In this document: positions 26,171 to 34,588 of the stretch, in pieces | Layout: every line of letters begins with the position of its first letter | Position numbering within the stretch: the first letter of the stretch is position 1 | DNA from: Cohnella sp. AR92 | GTDB lineage: Bacteria; Bacillota; Bacilli; Paenibacillales; Paenibacillaceae | NCBI RefSeq assembly: GCF_003990975.1 | Contig: NZ_RZJR01000018.1 | Location: 1 to 64,000, forward strand | Direction: 5' to 3' | DNA: 64,000 nucleotides | Program-made: the position numbers and the translations under genes | The notes under the pieces: model-generated | Databases searched by the model: none | The model's input: only the letters and a program-made list of their open reading frames with translations | Told to the model about the DNA's origin: nothing

Positions 26171-29100
26171 TTATTTAAGAATCTTGGTCGCTACGTACGC
26201 AAGGTCGCTGATATCGATCTTGTTGTCGCCGTTCACGTCCGCGAACTTGACCGTCGGCCAGTCGGCGTCGGCGATCGTCTTGCCGTAATAATAAGCGACG
26301 ATGGCAAGGTCTCCTACGTTGATGCTTCCGTCGTGGTTCAGGTCTGCAGACGGCTCTATAACCACGGCTGCCGTGAAGTCATTGATCGCGCCGTTAAGGG
26401 CGGTCACCGCGCTGTCGACCTCGGACTGCGTCGCGCCCGAATTGCCGTTGACGGCCTTGGCTGCGTTAATGGCCGTTCCGAAGGCATCCTTGGCCGCTTG
26501 CGGATATTGACCGGCTGCCGAGCCTACCACCGCGGAGTCGTAAAGCTCCTGTGCCGCGGCAATGGCTGCCGTCAAGGCGGACTTATCGACAACCGGCTCA
26601 TTGGAGCCTACCGAGATGCTCTTGCTGCTCAATGCGGCGTCGATAACCGTTCCCTCCGGAGCCACGCCGAGCTTCGACTCGGTAACGGCAATCGTGCCCG
26701 ACGTATTCTGAACCCCCGCCTTCGCCTTGAAGGTGAGATTCAGAACCGGAGTGCTGTCTCCCGTTACCCCTCCGATATAGACGGCAATAAGTCTAATAGC
26801 GCCGGGAGCAGAAGTGTCTTCCGTTACGATCTGAATATTCTCGTTCGCCCCTGCCGCCGCCGCGTTCACGTATTCGAACACGTCGGCATCATAGGACAGG
26901 GAGATGTCGTGAGCGTACACTCGTTGCGCCAAGTGATCCAAGCTGACGGACACGGCAAAGCTTCCCCCCGGCTTCACGCTGCCGACCGTCGACAGGGATG
27001 CGGTCGGCACATCCGCTTGAACGGGAGTGACCGTTACCGCGCTTGTCGCCGTCCAGCCGCCATCCGCAGTCGTCGCCGTAATAACGGCGTTGCCTGCCGC
27101 GATGGCATGAACGGTCACGCTTGTCGTTCCGGTCGCGGAATCATAGGTTTCGCCGGTTACCGTGGCGACCTTCGAGTCGCTGGATGCGAAGGTTACGGCT
27201 TTGTTGGCGGCATTCTCGGGAGCAACGGTTGCCGTAAGCGTTCCCGTCGCGCCTGCCTCCAAGCTTAACTCGCTCTTGTCAAGCGTGACTCCCGTAACGC
27301 TCACCGCCGGTGACGGCCAGACCGGATCCGTGGTCGCGCTGCCCGTGGTTAAATAAATCCTGTCGATGGCAAGCCCGTCTTCCCTTCCCCAGAAGTTCAA
27401 TTCATGCACGCCCGCCGTCACGTTCAGCGTCGTTCCGCCGAAGATGCCGCCGCTGGAGCCGCTGATGTTCGCCCATTTGTATTGGCCGGTGCTGACGCCT
27501 TCGATCCCGTTAGCCGTGAATTTATAGACATTATCCAAGCCGACGTGTACGGAATCCGAATCGTAGCCCAACGTCTTGACGAGGATCCAGACGTTGTAGG
27601 TTCCCGAAGCCGGGAAGTTGATTTTATAGCCAAGTTTAGGATAAGTAGCGAGGGAAGCCGCATCCGTAGCCGAAGCCGCGAATCCCGTGTTAGGACCGAA
27701 ATACATCGCTTGGGTGGTCAAGCCGTCGACAACGGACCACGAATGGTCGTTGATGGTGCCCGTCGCGTAGGCATCGGCCGTGTTCCCCGCCGCCGTCTCC
27801 GCTTCGATGGCCACGAAAGCGGGAGTATTGACCGTCACGGCAATCTGCGCGGTGACCGCCTCGCCCAGTCCTCCGCGGTAGCTGACGACGACCGTAGTCG
27901 TTCCGCTGGATTTAGCCGTGATCGTGCCGTTCGACACGTCCGCGACAGCCGGACTCGGATTGCTGTAGGACGCCTTGGCCGTTACGTCTTCGGTGTGTCC
28001 ATCCATATATTCGGCCGTTACTTTGAACTTGGCCGTCTTGCCGGAATCCAAGGTAACGGAGCCGCCGTTATCTACGGTAATCTTCTTCGCCGTGAGCTCG
28101 CTGTTCAGGTCTTTGACAAGAAGATGAACCGTATCCGTTACTCCGCCGTAGCTGATCCCGATGCTGGCCGAGCCGTAGCCCGTTCCGGTCACAACGCCTC
28201 CGCTAACGCTAACGATGCCGCTTGGCGCAGGCGTTGCGACAGCCTGGGCGGTTACGTCCTCGGTGGCGCCGTCGGCGTATACGGCCGTGACCGTCAGATT
28301 GGCCGTGTTGGTTCCGGGAACGATATCGATCTTCTGCTTATCGATAGAAGCGTTGATCGCGGCAAGCTCATGCTCGGCGCTCGCCGGCGCGAACTGCCAA
28401 TAATCGATCTTGAAGAGATTGTCGGCCGAAGCGCCCCGGTAGACCAGATAGAGATCGTGGATCCCCGTCGCGCCTTGGACGCCCGTCGTTTTGGACTGCC
28501 AGCTGGAAGCTCCGCCGGTACTCGAGATCGGAAGCGTGCCGATCAGCTTGCCGTCGGCGCTGTCCAGATGCAGTTCGATCGTTCCTCCGCTAGACGCGCT
28601 CGCCACGCTGGCCGTGAAGGTTCCGGCTCCCGCGTCGCCGAAATCGACTTGGGATACGGCCGTCCAATCCCCGTCGTTGATGCCGGTCACGTCCAGGTTA
28701 ACGCTGGAGACCATGCCTCCGGGTTCGGAGTTCTTCTCGGTGGAGATTCCCCCGTTCCAGCCGATCGTCTCGGCTTCGACCCTCGAATACGGATCAAGGG
28801 TTTGCACTTGCGGCACGCCTGCATAATCGCCGACGATGTTCTGGATGACTCCGTTCGCATCGAAGCTGACCTTGTTGATGTGCGCGTTGCGATAGCCGTG
28901 CGGCTGTCCGCCCATCTGCGGCATCGTCCCGCTCTCCGCCATGGCTTTGGCGAGGGTCTGGGCGTGGTAAGTGATATACCATTCCCCGTTGAATTCGAAG
29001 ATGGAGTGGTGGTTATTGCCTCCTACCCCGAAGAAAGTCGCGGGGTTGGGCAGAATGGTCTTGACGTAGGTGAACGGTCCCATCGGGTTGTCGCTTACCA

Positions 29101-29953
29101 TGTAAGCGATCGTTCCCGTCGGGATATCGGCAGGGTGGCCGCCGGAGAAGTTCGTGCAATAGGAGTAATAATATTTGCCGTTGTATTTGTGGATTCCGGA
29201 ATCCTCGAACAGCCACGGCGGATTGATAGGCTTAACCGCGCCATCGCTGGCCGCCAGATCCAAGCTGGTCATATCCGCGCCAAGCTTGGCTACGCGCGCC
29301 GTTCCCGGATCCGCATCCTTCCCCGTCGGAACCCCTCCGCCGAAGTAGAGATACCCGCTTCCATCGTCGTCGACCAGCACCGCGGGGTCGAACAGCCAGG
29401 TCACGTTGCTGGCGCCCGGCGTGCTTCGGTTGACCAGCGCCTTGCCGATCGGATCCGTGAAAGGTCCGATCGGGCTGTCGGCGGTCAGAACTCCGATTCC
29501 GTTCGCGCTATCCGCGAAATAGAGGAAGAACTTCTCCTTGCCGTCGATCGTTTTATGAGCGGCGGCCGGCGCCCAGGAATTCGTCGCCCACTTGGCCGCT
29601 CCCCCCGATCCGGCCGCCAGAATCTCCCCGTGATCGGTCCAGTTCACCATGTCGGAGGACGAGACAACCGTTATTTTATTGATCAGGCCGTATCCGTTAT
29701 CTTTGACCGTTCCATCCGCATTGTACTCGAAGACATCGTTCGTCATGTAAACGTAGACCCTGCCGTCATATACCATCGCATAAGGATCGGCGCCGAACTT
29801 CTGGGTAAACAGGGGATTGGCATTGCCCGGCGTCTTGGCGAGCGCCGGAGTCAGCGCGGACGTCGCCGCCTTGACCTGTGCCGCCGCAGGGCTTAATGCA
29901 AATGCAAGGGCGATAGCGATCGTAAGCGCCAGCATTCTTCTCCATATCCTCAT
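26171..29953 (-). CDS. secreted GH43 arabinofuranosidase-type enzyme with CBM6, Big_2, CBM, cohesin, FIVAR and dockerin
   Basis: The start at 29953 gives 1260 aa behind GGAGG. A signal peptide (about 1-28) leads to a GH43 catalytic module (about 46-335): base D56 in GADPYAM, D189 in WLFDPAVLV, acid E250 in WLFEDSGIHK. It resembles arabinoxylan arabinofuranohydrolases (XynD type). Next are CBM6 (390-522), two Ig-like Big_2 repeats (548-613, 626-707), a CBM (712-870) nearly identical in kind to that of the neighbouring enzyme, a third Big_2 (884-976), a cohesin (984-1116), FIVAR (1120-1195) and a dockerin (1203-1260; DLNHDGSINVGDL and DVNGDNKIDISDL). It lies between the SLH-cohesin gene and the GH30-GH43 gene, with gaps near 100 and 70 bp, so one operon is likely. 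Confidence 0.93.
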   Translation of the reverse strand: MRIWRRMLALTIAIALAFALSPAAAQVKAATSALTPALAKTPGNANPLFTQKFGADPYAMVYDGRVYVYMTNDVFEYNADGTVKDNGYGLINKITVVSSSDMVNWTDHGEILAAGSGGAAKWATNSWAPAAAHKTIDGKEKFFLYFADSANGIGVLTADSPIGPFTDPIGKALVNRSTPGASNVTWLFDPAVLVDDDGSGYLYFGGGVPTGKDADPGTARVAKLGADMTSLDLAASDGAVKPINPPWLFEDSGIHKYNGKYYYSYCTNFSGGHPADIPTGTIAYMVSDNPMGPFTYVKTILPNPATFFGVGGNNHHSIFEFNGEWYITYHAQTLAKAMAESGTMPQMGGQPHGYRNAHINKVSFDANGVIQNIVGDYAGVPQVQTLDPYSRVEAETIGWNGGISTEKNSEPGGMVSSVNLDVTGINDGDWTAVSQVDFGDAGAGTFTASVASASSGGTIELHLDSADGKLIGTLPISSTGGASSWQSKTTGVQGATGIHDLYLVYRGASADNLFKIDYWQFAPASAEHELAAINASIDKQKIDIVPGTNTANLTVTAVYADGATEDVTAQAVATPAPSGIVSVSGGVVTGTGYGSASIGISYGGVTDTVHLLVKDLNSELTAKKITVDNGGSVTLDSGKTAKFKVTAEYMDGHTEDVTAKASYSNPSPAVADVSNGTITAKSSGTTTVVVSYRGGLGEAVTAQIAVTVNTPAFVAIEAETAAGNTADAYATGTINDHSWSVVDGLTTQAMYFGPNTGFAASATDAASLATYPKLGYKINFPASGTYNVWILVKTLGYDSDSVHVGLDNVYKFTANGIEGVSTGQYKWANISGSSGGIFGGTTLNVTAGVHELNFWGREDGLAIDRIYLTTGSATTDPVWPSPAVSVTGVTLDKSELSLEAGATGTLTATVAPENAANKAVTFASSDSKVATVTGETYDSATGTTSVTVHAIAAGNAVITATTADGGWTATSAVTVTPVQADVPTASLSTVGSVKPGGSFAVSVSLDHLAQRVYAHDISLSYDADVFEYVNAAAAGANENIQIVTEDTSAPGAIRLIAVYIGGVTGDSTPVLNLTFKAKAGVQNTSGTIAVTESKLGVAPEGTVIDAALSSKSISVGSNEPVVDKSALTAAIAAAQELYDSAVVGSAAGQYPQAAKDAFGTAINAAKAVNGNSGATQSEVDSAVTALNGAINDFTAAVVIEPSADLNHDGSINVGDLAIVAYYYGKTIADADWPTVKFADVNGDNKIDISDLAYVATKILK

Positions 29954-30061
29954 TAATAATCCTCCATCATTGTTTATTTTCGTCCCTATCAATAAACCGC
30001 TTACATTTTAGTTCCTTACGATTCTATAAAGGATATCCCCCTCCTTTCCGTCTCTTCTCTT

Positions 30062-31048
30062 CTATTGGAGCAGCCGATAGACGATAACGGCGGCTTCCGC
30101 CCTTGTTGCCGTATCCTTAGGCTTAATCCTCCCATTGTAGCCTTGGATGATTCCCTTCTTGACGAGCAGGGCCAGAGGGCTTACGGCATAAGAGGCTACG
30201 TCGCCGGAATCCTTAAACCCGCTTAAATCCGACGCCGGCTCATCCTTCCATTTTCCCGCGGCTCTCAAAGCTCTTTCCGCCGTCACCATCATATCCTGCC
30301 TGGTCATGCTCGACCTTGGCTCGAACTTGTTGCCGCCATTGCCTAGAGCGATTCCTAGCTTTCTGGCGATCCCAACCTCTTGATAGTAGTAGTCGGACGG
30401 TCTTACATCGTCGAAGTTGCCGTCTACCTTCGCATCCAATTGGAAGGCTCGAACGAGCAGGCCGACGAAATCCGCCCTGGAGATATTTCGGGCCGGGCTG
30501 AAGGAGGAAGCCGATGTTCCTTTGATGATTCCGAGAGCCGCAAGAGCCTCGATCTCTGTCCGGGCCCACTCGTATCCCGCCAAATCCTCGAAGGTTCCAT
30601 AATGGTAGATAGCCGCTTTCAGATCGGAATCAAGCGCTTTCACGTCTGCCAGCTTGATATTCGCATTTCCTTCCTTTTTCCTTTTGAAGGTGAGGATGCT
30701 CAACACGGCGTCCCCTTGCTCCCCCGCCTTCTTCCCGATTTTCGTATAGGCTATCGTCGCCTTGCCTTTATCCACCTTCGGGGGGATAAAATAGCCCTCT
30801 AATTTCGATTCCGCCTTCGCCAGCTCTACGATATCGGGATCGAAGATGATCACCGCCTCGTAGGCATAAAGGTCTTGCATGTTCTTGCCGTTGAGCGTAA
30901 ACTCCAGCGCGCCGTCCGGCGAGGAGCTTGCCTTGCTGTTGGCCAGAGTGAATTGAGCTCTCTCTTGCGCATACCCCGCAGAGGGAAGGCAAGCAGCCAT
31001 CAAGGTTATTAAAATCAACATGGCAAGTAGCGTTCTCCCTCTTCTCAT
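30062..31048 (-). CDS. cohesin-SLH surface anchoring protein (mini-scaffoldin)
   Basis: A 328-aa exported protein. A signal peptide (about 1-27) is followed by one cohesin module (about 30-150; strand pattern LYAYEAVIIFDPDIVELA, and an LSILTFKRKK strand) and three S-layer-homology repeats (about 155-200, 213-262, 275-325). SLH repeats bind pyruvylated secondary cell-wall polymer, so the cohesin would be displayed on the wall. No dockerin and no catalytic module are present. It is first in line with two dockerin enzymes downstream, so it probably anchors them. The ribosome site is weak (AGGAG 15 nt before the ATG), leaving the exact start slightly uncertain. Confidence 0.88.
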   Translation of the reverse strand: MRRGRTLLAMLILITLMAACLPSAGYAQERAQFTLANSKASSSPDGALEFTLNGKNMQDLYAYEAVIIFDPDIVELAKAESKLEGYFIPPKVDKGKATIAYTKIGKKAGEQGDAVLSILTFKRKKEGNANIKLADVKALDSDLKAAIYHYGTFEDLAGYEWARTEIEALAALGIIKGTSASSFSPARNISRADFVGLLVRAFQLDAKVDGNFDDVRPSDYYYQEVGIARKLGIALGNGGNKFEPRSSMTRQDMMVTAERALRAAGKWKDEPASDLSGFKDSGDVASYAVSPLALLVKKGIIQGYNGRIKPKDTATRAEAAVIVYRLLQ

Positions 31049-31229
31049 AACCGTTCGTTATCACTCCTATCCTGTGAAATGTACATTCATCATAGGGGCT
31101 CGAAGCTTTAGCTTGAATGGAATTATTTATCTCAAAATTAGAGATTTTTATTAATATAAGGGTGTCGCCAAGCCTCGACCGCAAAGAGGGATAAGATACG
31201 ACAGGATCGCTCTTTAGTCGACCAAGCGC

Positions 31230-31265
31230 AAAAAAAATCCTTCGGCTGCTTGAGCCAAAGGATTT
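31230..31265 (-). terminator. terminator of the zinc-ribbon/VWA operon
   Basis: On the minus strand AAATCCTTTGGCT / AGCCGAAGGATT is followed by eight Ts, about 30 bp past the last gene of the cluster. Confidence 0.88.
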
Positions 31266-31296
31266 CTTGATCTTGTATTATCCGAACTCTCCGTTA

Positions 31297-31710
31297 CTAA
31301 ACCCTCGCATGCTGCGATACGGTAAACCGGAACAGGAAGATTCCTAGAATCACGTAGACGGCAGGCGTGATAAGAGAAGAGAGAGACATGCCGGTGAATG
31401 GGAACAAATAAACGAAAGCGTACGCCCACAGCGCATAAGGCGTATATTTTACGTTGGTCGAAACCAACGTCGCCCAGACTCCCAGCAAGAAGGCAAGATA
31501 AGCGAGAGAATAGAGCGGGATCGTGTGGAAAATAATGTTGAGCGCATGGTACGAGGAATAGGGAAGAATTTCGTAAAGCAAGTGTCTAATAAACATAACC
31601 CCCAATCCGCCAAGAAGCAGCTGCAGCTCAAAGGCGCGAACCAACGAGAACCATTTGATGGATTCGAACCACTCCCGAAGCGAATCAAGCACGTTTGCGA
31701 ATTTTTCCAT
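31297..31710 (-). CDS. small polytopic membrane protein, unknown
   Basis: The ATG at 31710, with GGAGG 8 nt upstream, gives 137 aa. About four hydrophobic helices follow a short amphipathic N-terminus (EKFANVLDSLREWFESIKW). No catalytic motif or known family is recognisable. It is the last gene of a seven-gene minus-strand cluster with zinc-ribbon and VWA proteins and lies 32 bp after the upstream gene, so it probably belongs to the same membrane system. Confidence 0.75.
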   Translation of the reverse strand: MEKFANVLDSLREWFESIKWFSLVRAFELQLLLGGLGVMFIRHLLYEILPYSSYHALNIIFHTIPLYSLAYLAFLLGVWATLVSTNVKYTPYALWAYAFVYLFPFTGMSLSSLITPAVYVILGIFLFRFTVSQHARV

Positions 31711-31742
31711 GATCATGACCTCCATTTATTATTGATGGCAAC

Positions 31743-32420
31743 TTAGAAATCGGAATCCAGGTCAAAGCCAAGGTCCTCGATGTACCACTTGTCGCCGACT
31801 TTGATCAGATCGAACGAATCTTCCTGAGGATCGTTCTTCTCTCCATTTTCTTTGGTCTGGATCATATAGTCGACGGACGCTCTGTTGCCGGAAATCTCCG
31901 ATCGAAGAATCTTATACTTCACGATCTTCAAGTCGCTTTCCTTCATCTGCTGCTCGATCATCTCTTTAAAGTAATCCAGTGCTTCGCCGGAAGGGCGTTC
32001 ATCGAGAGGAACGTACTTCATGATCGCCTTGATGTCATGCTTGCCTGCTGCTTTGATAAAGCCCTTCACTGCCGCTTCGGGAGAAGACTGCGATCCTCCG
32101 CCTCCGCCGATCATCTGAAGCAAGGCGATGATTAGGGCGATCGCAACGGCGACGCCTCCGAAGATCATCGCTTTGCGGTATTCCTTCTTAACCGGAGAAG
32201 AGGCCACGGTTACCGTAGGATAAGAACCCGCTTGAGGCGCCGGCGCGGCTTGCGGCGTATAGGTCGCATGGGTCTCCGTATCGGCCGCGGTTGCCGGGGC
32301 AGCCGAAGGGGCAACAGGTACTGCCGCGGGCTCCGCCGCAACCGATTTGCCGCAATGGCCGCAGAACTTCGATTGTTCCTCCAAGGCATTGCCGCAATGT
32401 CTGCAAAACATCATTCCCAT
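31743..32420 (-). CDS. zinc-ribbon single-pass membrane protein
   Basis: A 225-aa protein. The N-terminal zinc ribbon has two Cys pairs (CRHCG ... CGHCG, about residues 6-24), then an Ala/Pro-rich linker (about 28-75), one transmembrane helix (about 84-103), a Gly/Ser turn and an extracellular domain (about 112-225) resembling NTF2/DUF4878-like lipoprotein folds (PEAAVKGFIKAAGKHD). By analogy with TcaA/YvbJ-type proteins the ribbon faces the cytoplasm. It starts 16 bp after the larger zinc-ribbon gene. ATGs at codons 1, 3 and 4 are all possible starts. Confidence 0.82.
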   Translation of the reverse strand: MGMMFCRHCGNALEEQSKFCGHCGKSVAAEPAAVPVAPSAAPATAADTETHATYTPQAAPAPQAGSYPTVTVASSPVKKEYRKAMIFGGVAVAIALIIALLQMIGGGGGSQSSPEAAVKGFIKAAGKHDIKAIMKYVPLDERPSGEALDYFKEMIEQQMKESDLKIVKYKILRSEISGNRASVDYMIQTKENGEKNDPQEDSFDLIKVGDKWYIEDLGFDLDSDF

Positions 32421-32435
32421 TCGTTCCTTCCTGGT

Positions 32436-34481
32436 TTAGGATTGTTCTTTGGTCTCGATCAATTGATTCACTCGCAGCACGCCATCCATCAGGACGATCT
32501 TGTAAACGGCCTTGAAGCTCTTGGTCTTAACGCTTCCGTCCTGGTAATAGATATCGTAGGTTTCGCTGGTCGAAGCCTGATAGCTGCCGTCGTCCAAGGT
32601 TTGCACTTGATCCACGTTAGCGCTCAGCAATTGCTCCGTGATTCCTTTGCCCTTGAGGTAATCGATATAACTGGACGATTCCTTATAGGATGGGCCGGCT
32701 TCGTCTATCATCCCGGATACGAGCGAGAAGTCCCGGGAGTTGATCGCCTCGACGGAGGAGCTGAGGTATTGGAGGAGGAAAGCTCCCACCTCGCTCGAGT
32801 TCCAATCGACGGAAGCCGACGAAGCTCCTGCGGTTGACTTAAAGAGCTTCGGGTTCTGCTCCGGCACGTCCTTGATGCGATCGCTCATCTCGAAGCCGTC
32901 GTAGAACGTCTGGATCGAGTCAACGAGCCAAGCCTTCGCCGTCTCGTCGTAGACTAGAACGACGTCCTGCCCTTGCCCGTCTTCGTAAAGCTCCTGGGGA
33001 GGCAAGTCTCCGACCCGGTATTGTCCGGACAGGAAGCGAGCGATCAGGGTCAGCGATGCCATCCATTGCCCATCTTCGGACTTCTGGAGCCGGAACGAGT
33101 CCAGGTCGTATTGCGCCCCCGTATACTTCCACATCGCGATGTAATCGGACTGGCCCATATAACCGATCGAGCTCTGCAGCTCGGCTCGCAGCTTAGCTGT
33201 TCCTGTCGTCAGCTTCGAACTGTCCTTGGAGGTCAAGCCATCCAGCCATTCTGTCTCGTATTGAGCGACCCTTTCTATTAATGCTTTCTGCAAATCTTCG
33301 GAGTCGGCCAGATTCAGTTCGACGGAGGTGCTGGCAATGGCCATCTCATTCGAACGGATGGTTCCCCACGGGAACTCGGCTTCAACCGACAAGTTCATGG
33401 AGCCGTCGGTCGTCACCGGCCCGAAGGACGTCGTCTCGAACGGATTCAATCCCGTGTCCTGCCCGTTGATCAGCAGCTTGCCTTGCAGCCCGCTTTGCTC
33501 CAATCCCGTAAGGACTTCGACTCGCTCCGCTTGCAGATCGAGCGAAGCCTCGTACTGCTTGTTGCCGTACCAGATCTCCGCTTCCTGCTTCGCGGAGAGA
33601 TCGACGAATCCGGTCGCCATCTTGGCTTCCAGGTCATAGAGTCCCGGAAGATAAGGTCCGAATTCCTTGTGCTCGTTCTCGCGGGTCGTCTTGAAGACCT
33701 CCTGCCCGTCGATAAACAGCGAGACATCCTTGTAATTCGAACCTAAGCGAATGAACACAGGCTCGACCACAAGCTTGTATTCCTGGAAAAGAACATATTT
33801 CTTCGACTTCTCGAGACGAATGACGGCCTCGTCGTTCGAATAATCGTCATCATCGTTATCTAAACGGAAGCTTTGCTTGCGAAGCTCGCTCATCAGCTCA
33901 TGAGCGGCGCTTGGATAGGCATCCAGATAAGCCAGGAAACCGCGGGTCTTGTCGGCATCCAGCTTCAATTGAGCGTTCTCGGAGGTTAACAGGCTTGCCA
34001 GCGCGGCGCCATCTTTCTTATCCAGCGCCTTCTCCAGCTTGTCCAATACGCGCCCCTCGGAAAGACGATATTGTTCGAATTTATAGCCCCCGGCCAATAG
34101 GAGGATTACGAGTAACGCGGCGGATGCGATAAGGATCCACTTCCGGCTCAAGCGGCGAGAACGGATCGGGCTTGCATGAACCAATGGTTCTGCCGCAGCC
34201 GCCGTCTGCGACTCAGCGGTTGCCGCTTGCCGCTCTACCGTCGCCGCTGCTTGAGGAACTGCCGGGGCGGCTTGCGGCACTGTCCGGTCAGCCGATGCTG
34301 CCGTTGGCGTTGCTGCGGCTTCGGGCGCTATCGCAGCTGCCGATGCGGGATTCTCAGATGGCGTTGCGGGATCCTCAGATGGCGTTGCGGGCTTCGGCTT
34401 GGCTTCAATCTTTGTTCCGCATTCTTTGCAGAAACGGACCTCTTCCTTGAGTTGAATTCCACAGTTCCTGCAAAATTGCAT
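32436..34481 (-). CDS. TcaA/YvbJ-like zinc-ribbon membrane protein
   Basis: The start at 34481 gives 681 aa. An N-terminal zinc ribbon (CRNCG ... CKECG, about 4-22) is followed by an Ala/Pro/Thr-rich linker (about 28-105, with repeated TPSE/DPA units), one helix (about 115-132), then a long extracellular part with successive small alpha/beta domains and an NTF2-like C-terminus. This order resembles Staphylococcus TcaA and Bacillus YvbJ, envelope proteins linked to glycopeptide response. A GGAG 12 nt upstream is the only ribosome site; a TTG six codons earlier is an alternative. It sits mid-operon in the zinc-ribbon/VWA cluster. Confidence 0.85.
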   Translation of the reverse strand: MQFCRNCGIQLKEEVRFCKECGTKIEAKPKPATPSEDPATPSENPASAAAIAPEAAATPTAASADRTVPQAAPAVPQAAATVERQAATAESQTAAAAEPLVHASPIRSRRLSRKWILIASAALLVILLLAGGYKFEQYRLSEGRVLDKLEKALDKKDGAALASLLTSENAQLKLDADKTRGFLAYLDAYPSAAHELMSELRKQSFRLDNDDDDYSNDEAVIRLEKSKKYVLFQEYKLVVEPVFIRLGSNYKDVSLFIDGQEVFKTTRENEHKEFGPYLPGLYDLEAKMATGFVDLSAKQEAEIWYGNKQYEASLDLQAERVEVLTGLEQSGLQGKLLINGQDTGLNPFETTSFGPVTTDGSMNLSVEAEFPWGTIRSNEMAIASTSVELNLADSEDLQKALIERVAQYETEWLDGLTSKDSSKLTTGTAKLRAELQSSIGYMGQSDYIAMWKYTGAQYDLDSFRLQKSEDGQWMASLTLIARFLSGQYRVGDLPPQELYEDGQGQDVVLVYDETAKAWLVDSIQTFYDGFEMSDRIKDVPEQNPKLFKSTAGASSASVDWNSSEVGAFLLQYLSSSVEAINSRDFSLVSGMIDEAGPSYKESSSYIDYLKGKGITEQLLSANVDQVQTLDDGSYQASTSETYDIYYQDGSVKTKSFKAVYKIVLMDGVLRVNQLIETKEQS

Positions 34482-34588
34482 CCTGCACTTCCACTCCAAT
34501 ATTTAAATATTTTGTACAAATTGTAATATAATCCAAAGCTTGCAAACAGGTAATTATTACTATTTGACCTTAAAGATTATTTAAAAAT

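Noticed and set aside
27404-29896. 830-codon open frame on the plus strand opposite the GH43 enzyme
   Set aside because: The minus-strand gene has signal peptide, catalytic and docking modules; the plus frame has Arg/Asp/Val-rich shadow composition and no domain.
21739-29953. Frameshift or fusion artefact joining separate enzyme genes
   Set aside because: Both frames run uninterrupted from a signal peptide to a dockerin with coherent module boundaries, so multi-module enzymes are the simpler reading.
34344-34392. Short direct repeat in the TcaA-like gene as a mobile or regulatory repeat
   Set aside because: It is a coding repeat for the TPSE/DPA linker, which is low-complexity in this protein class.
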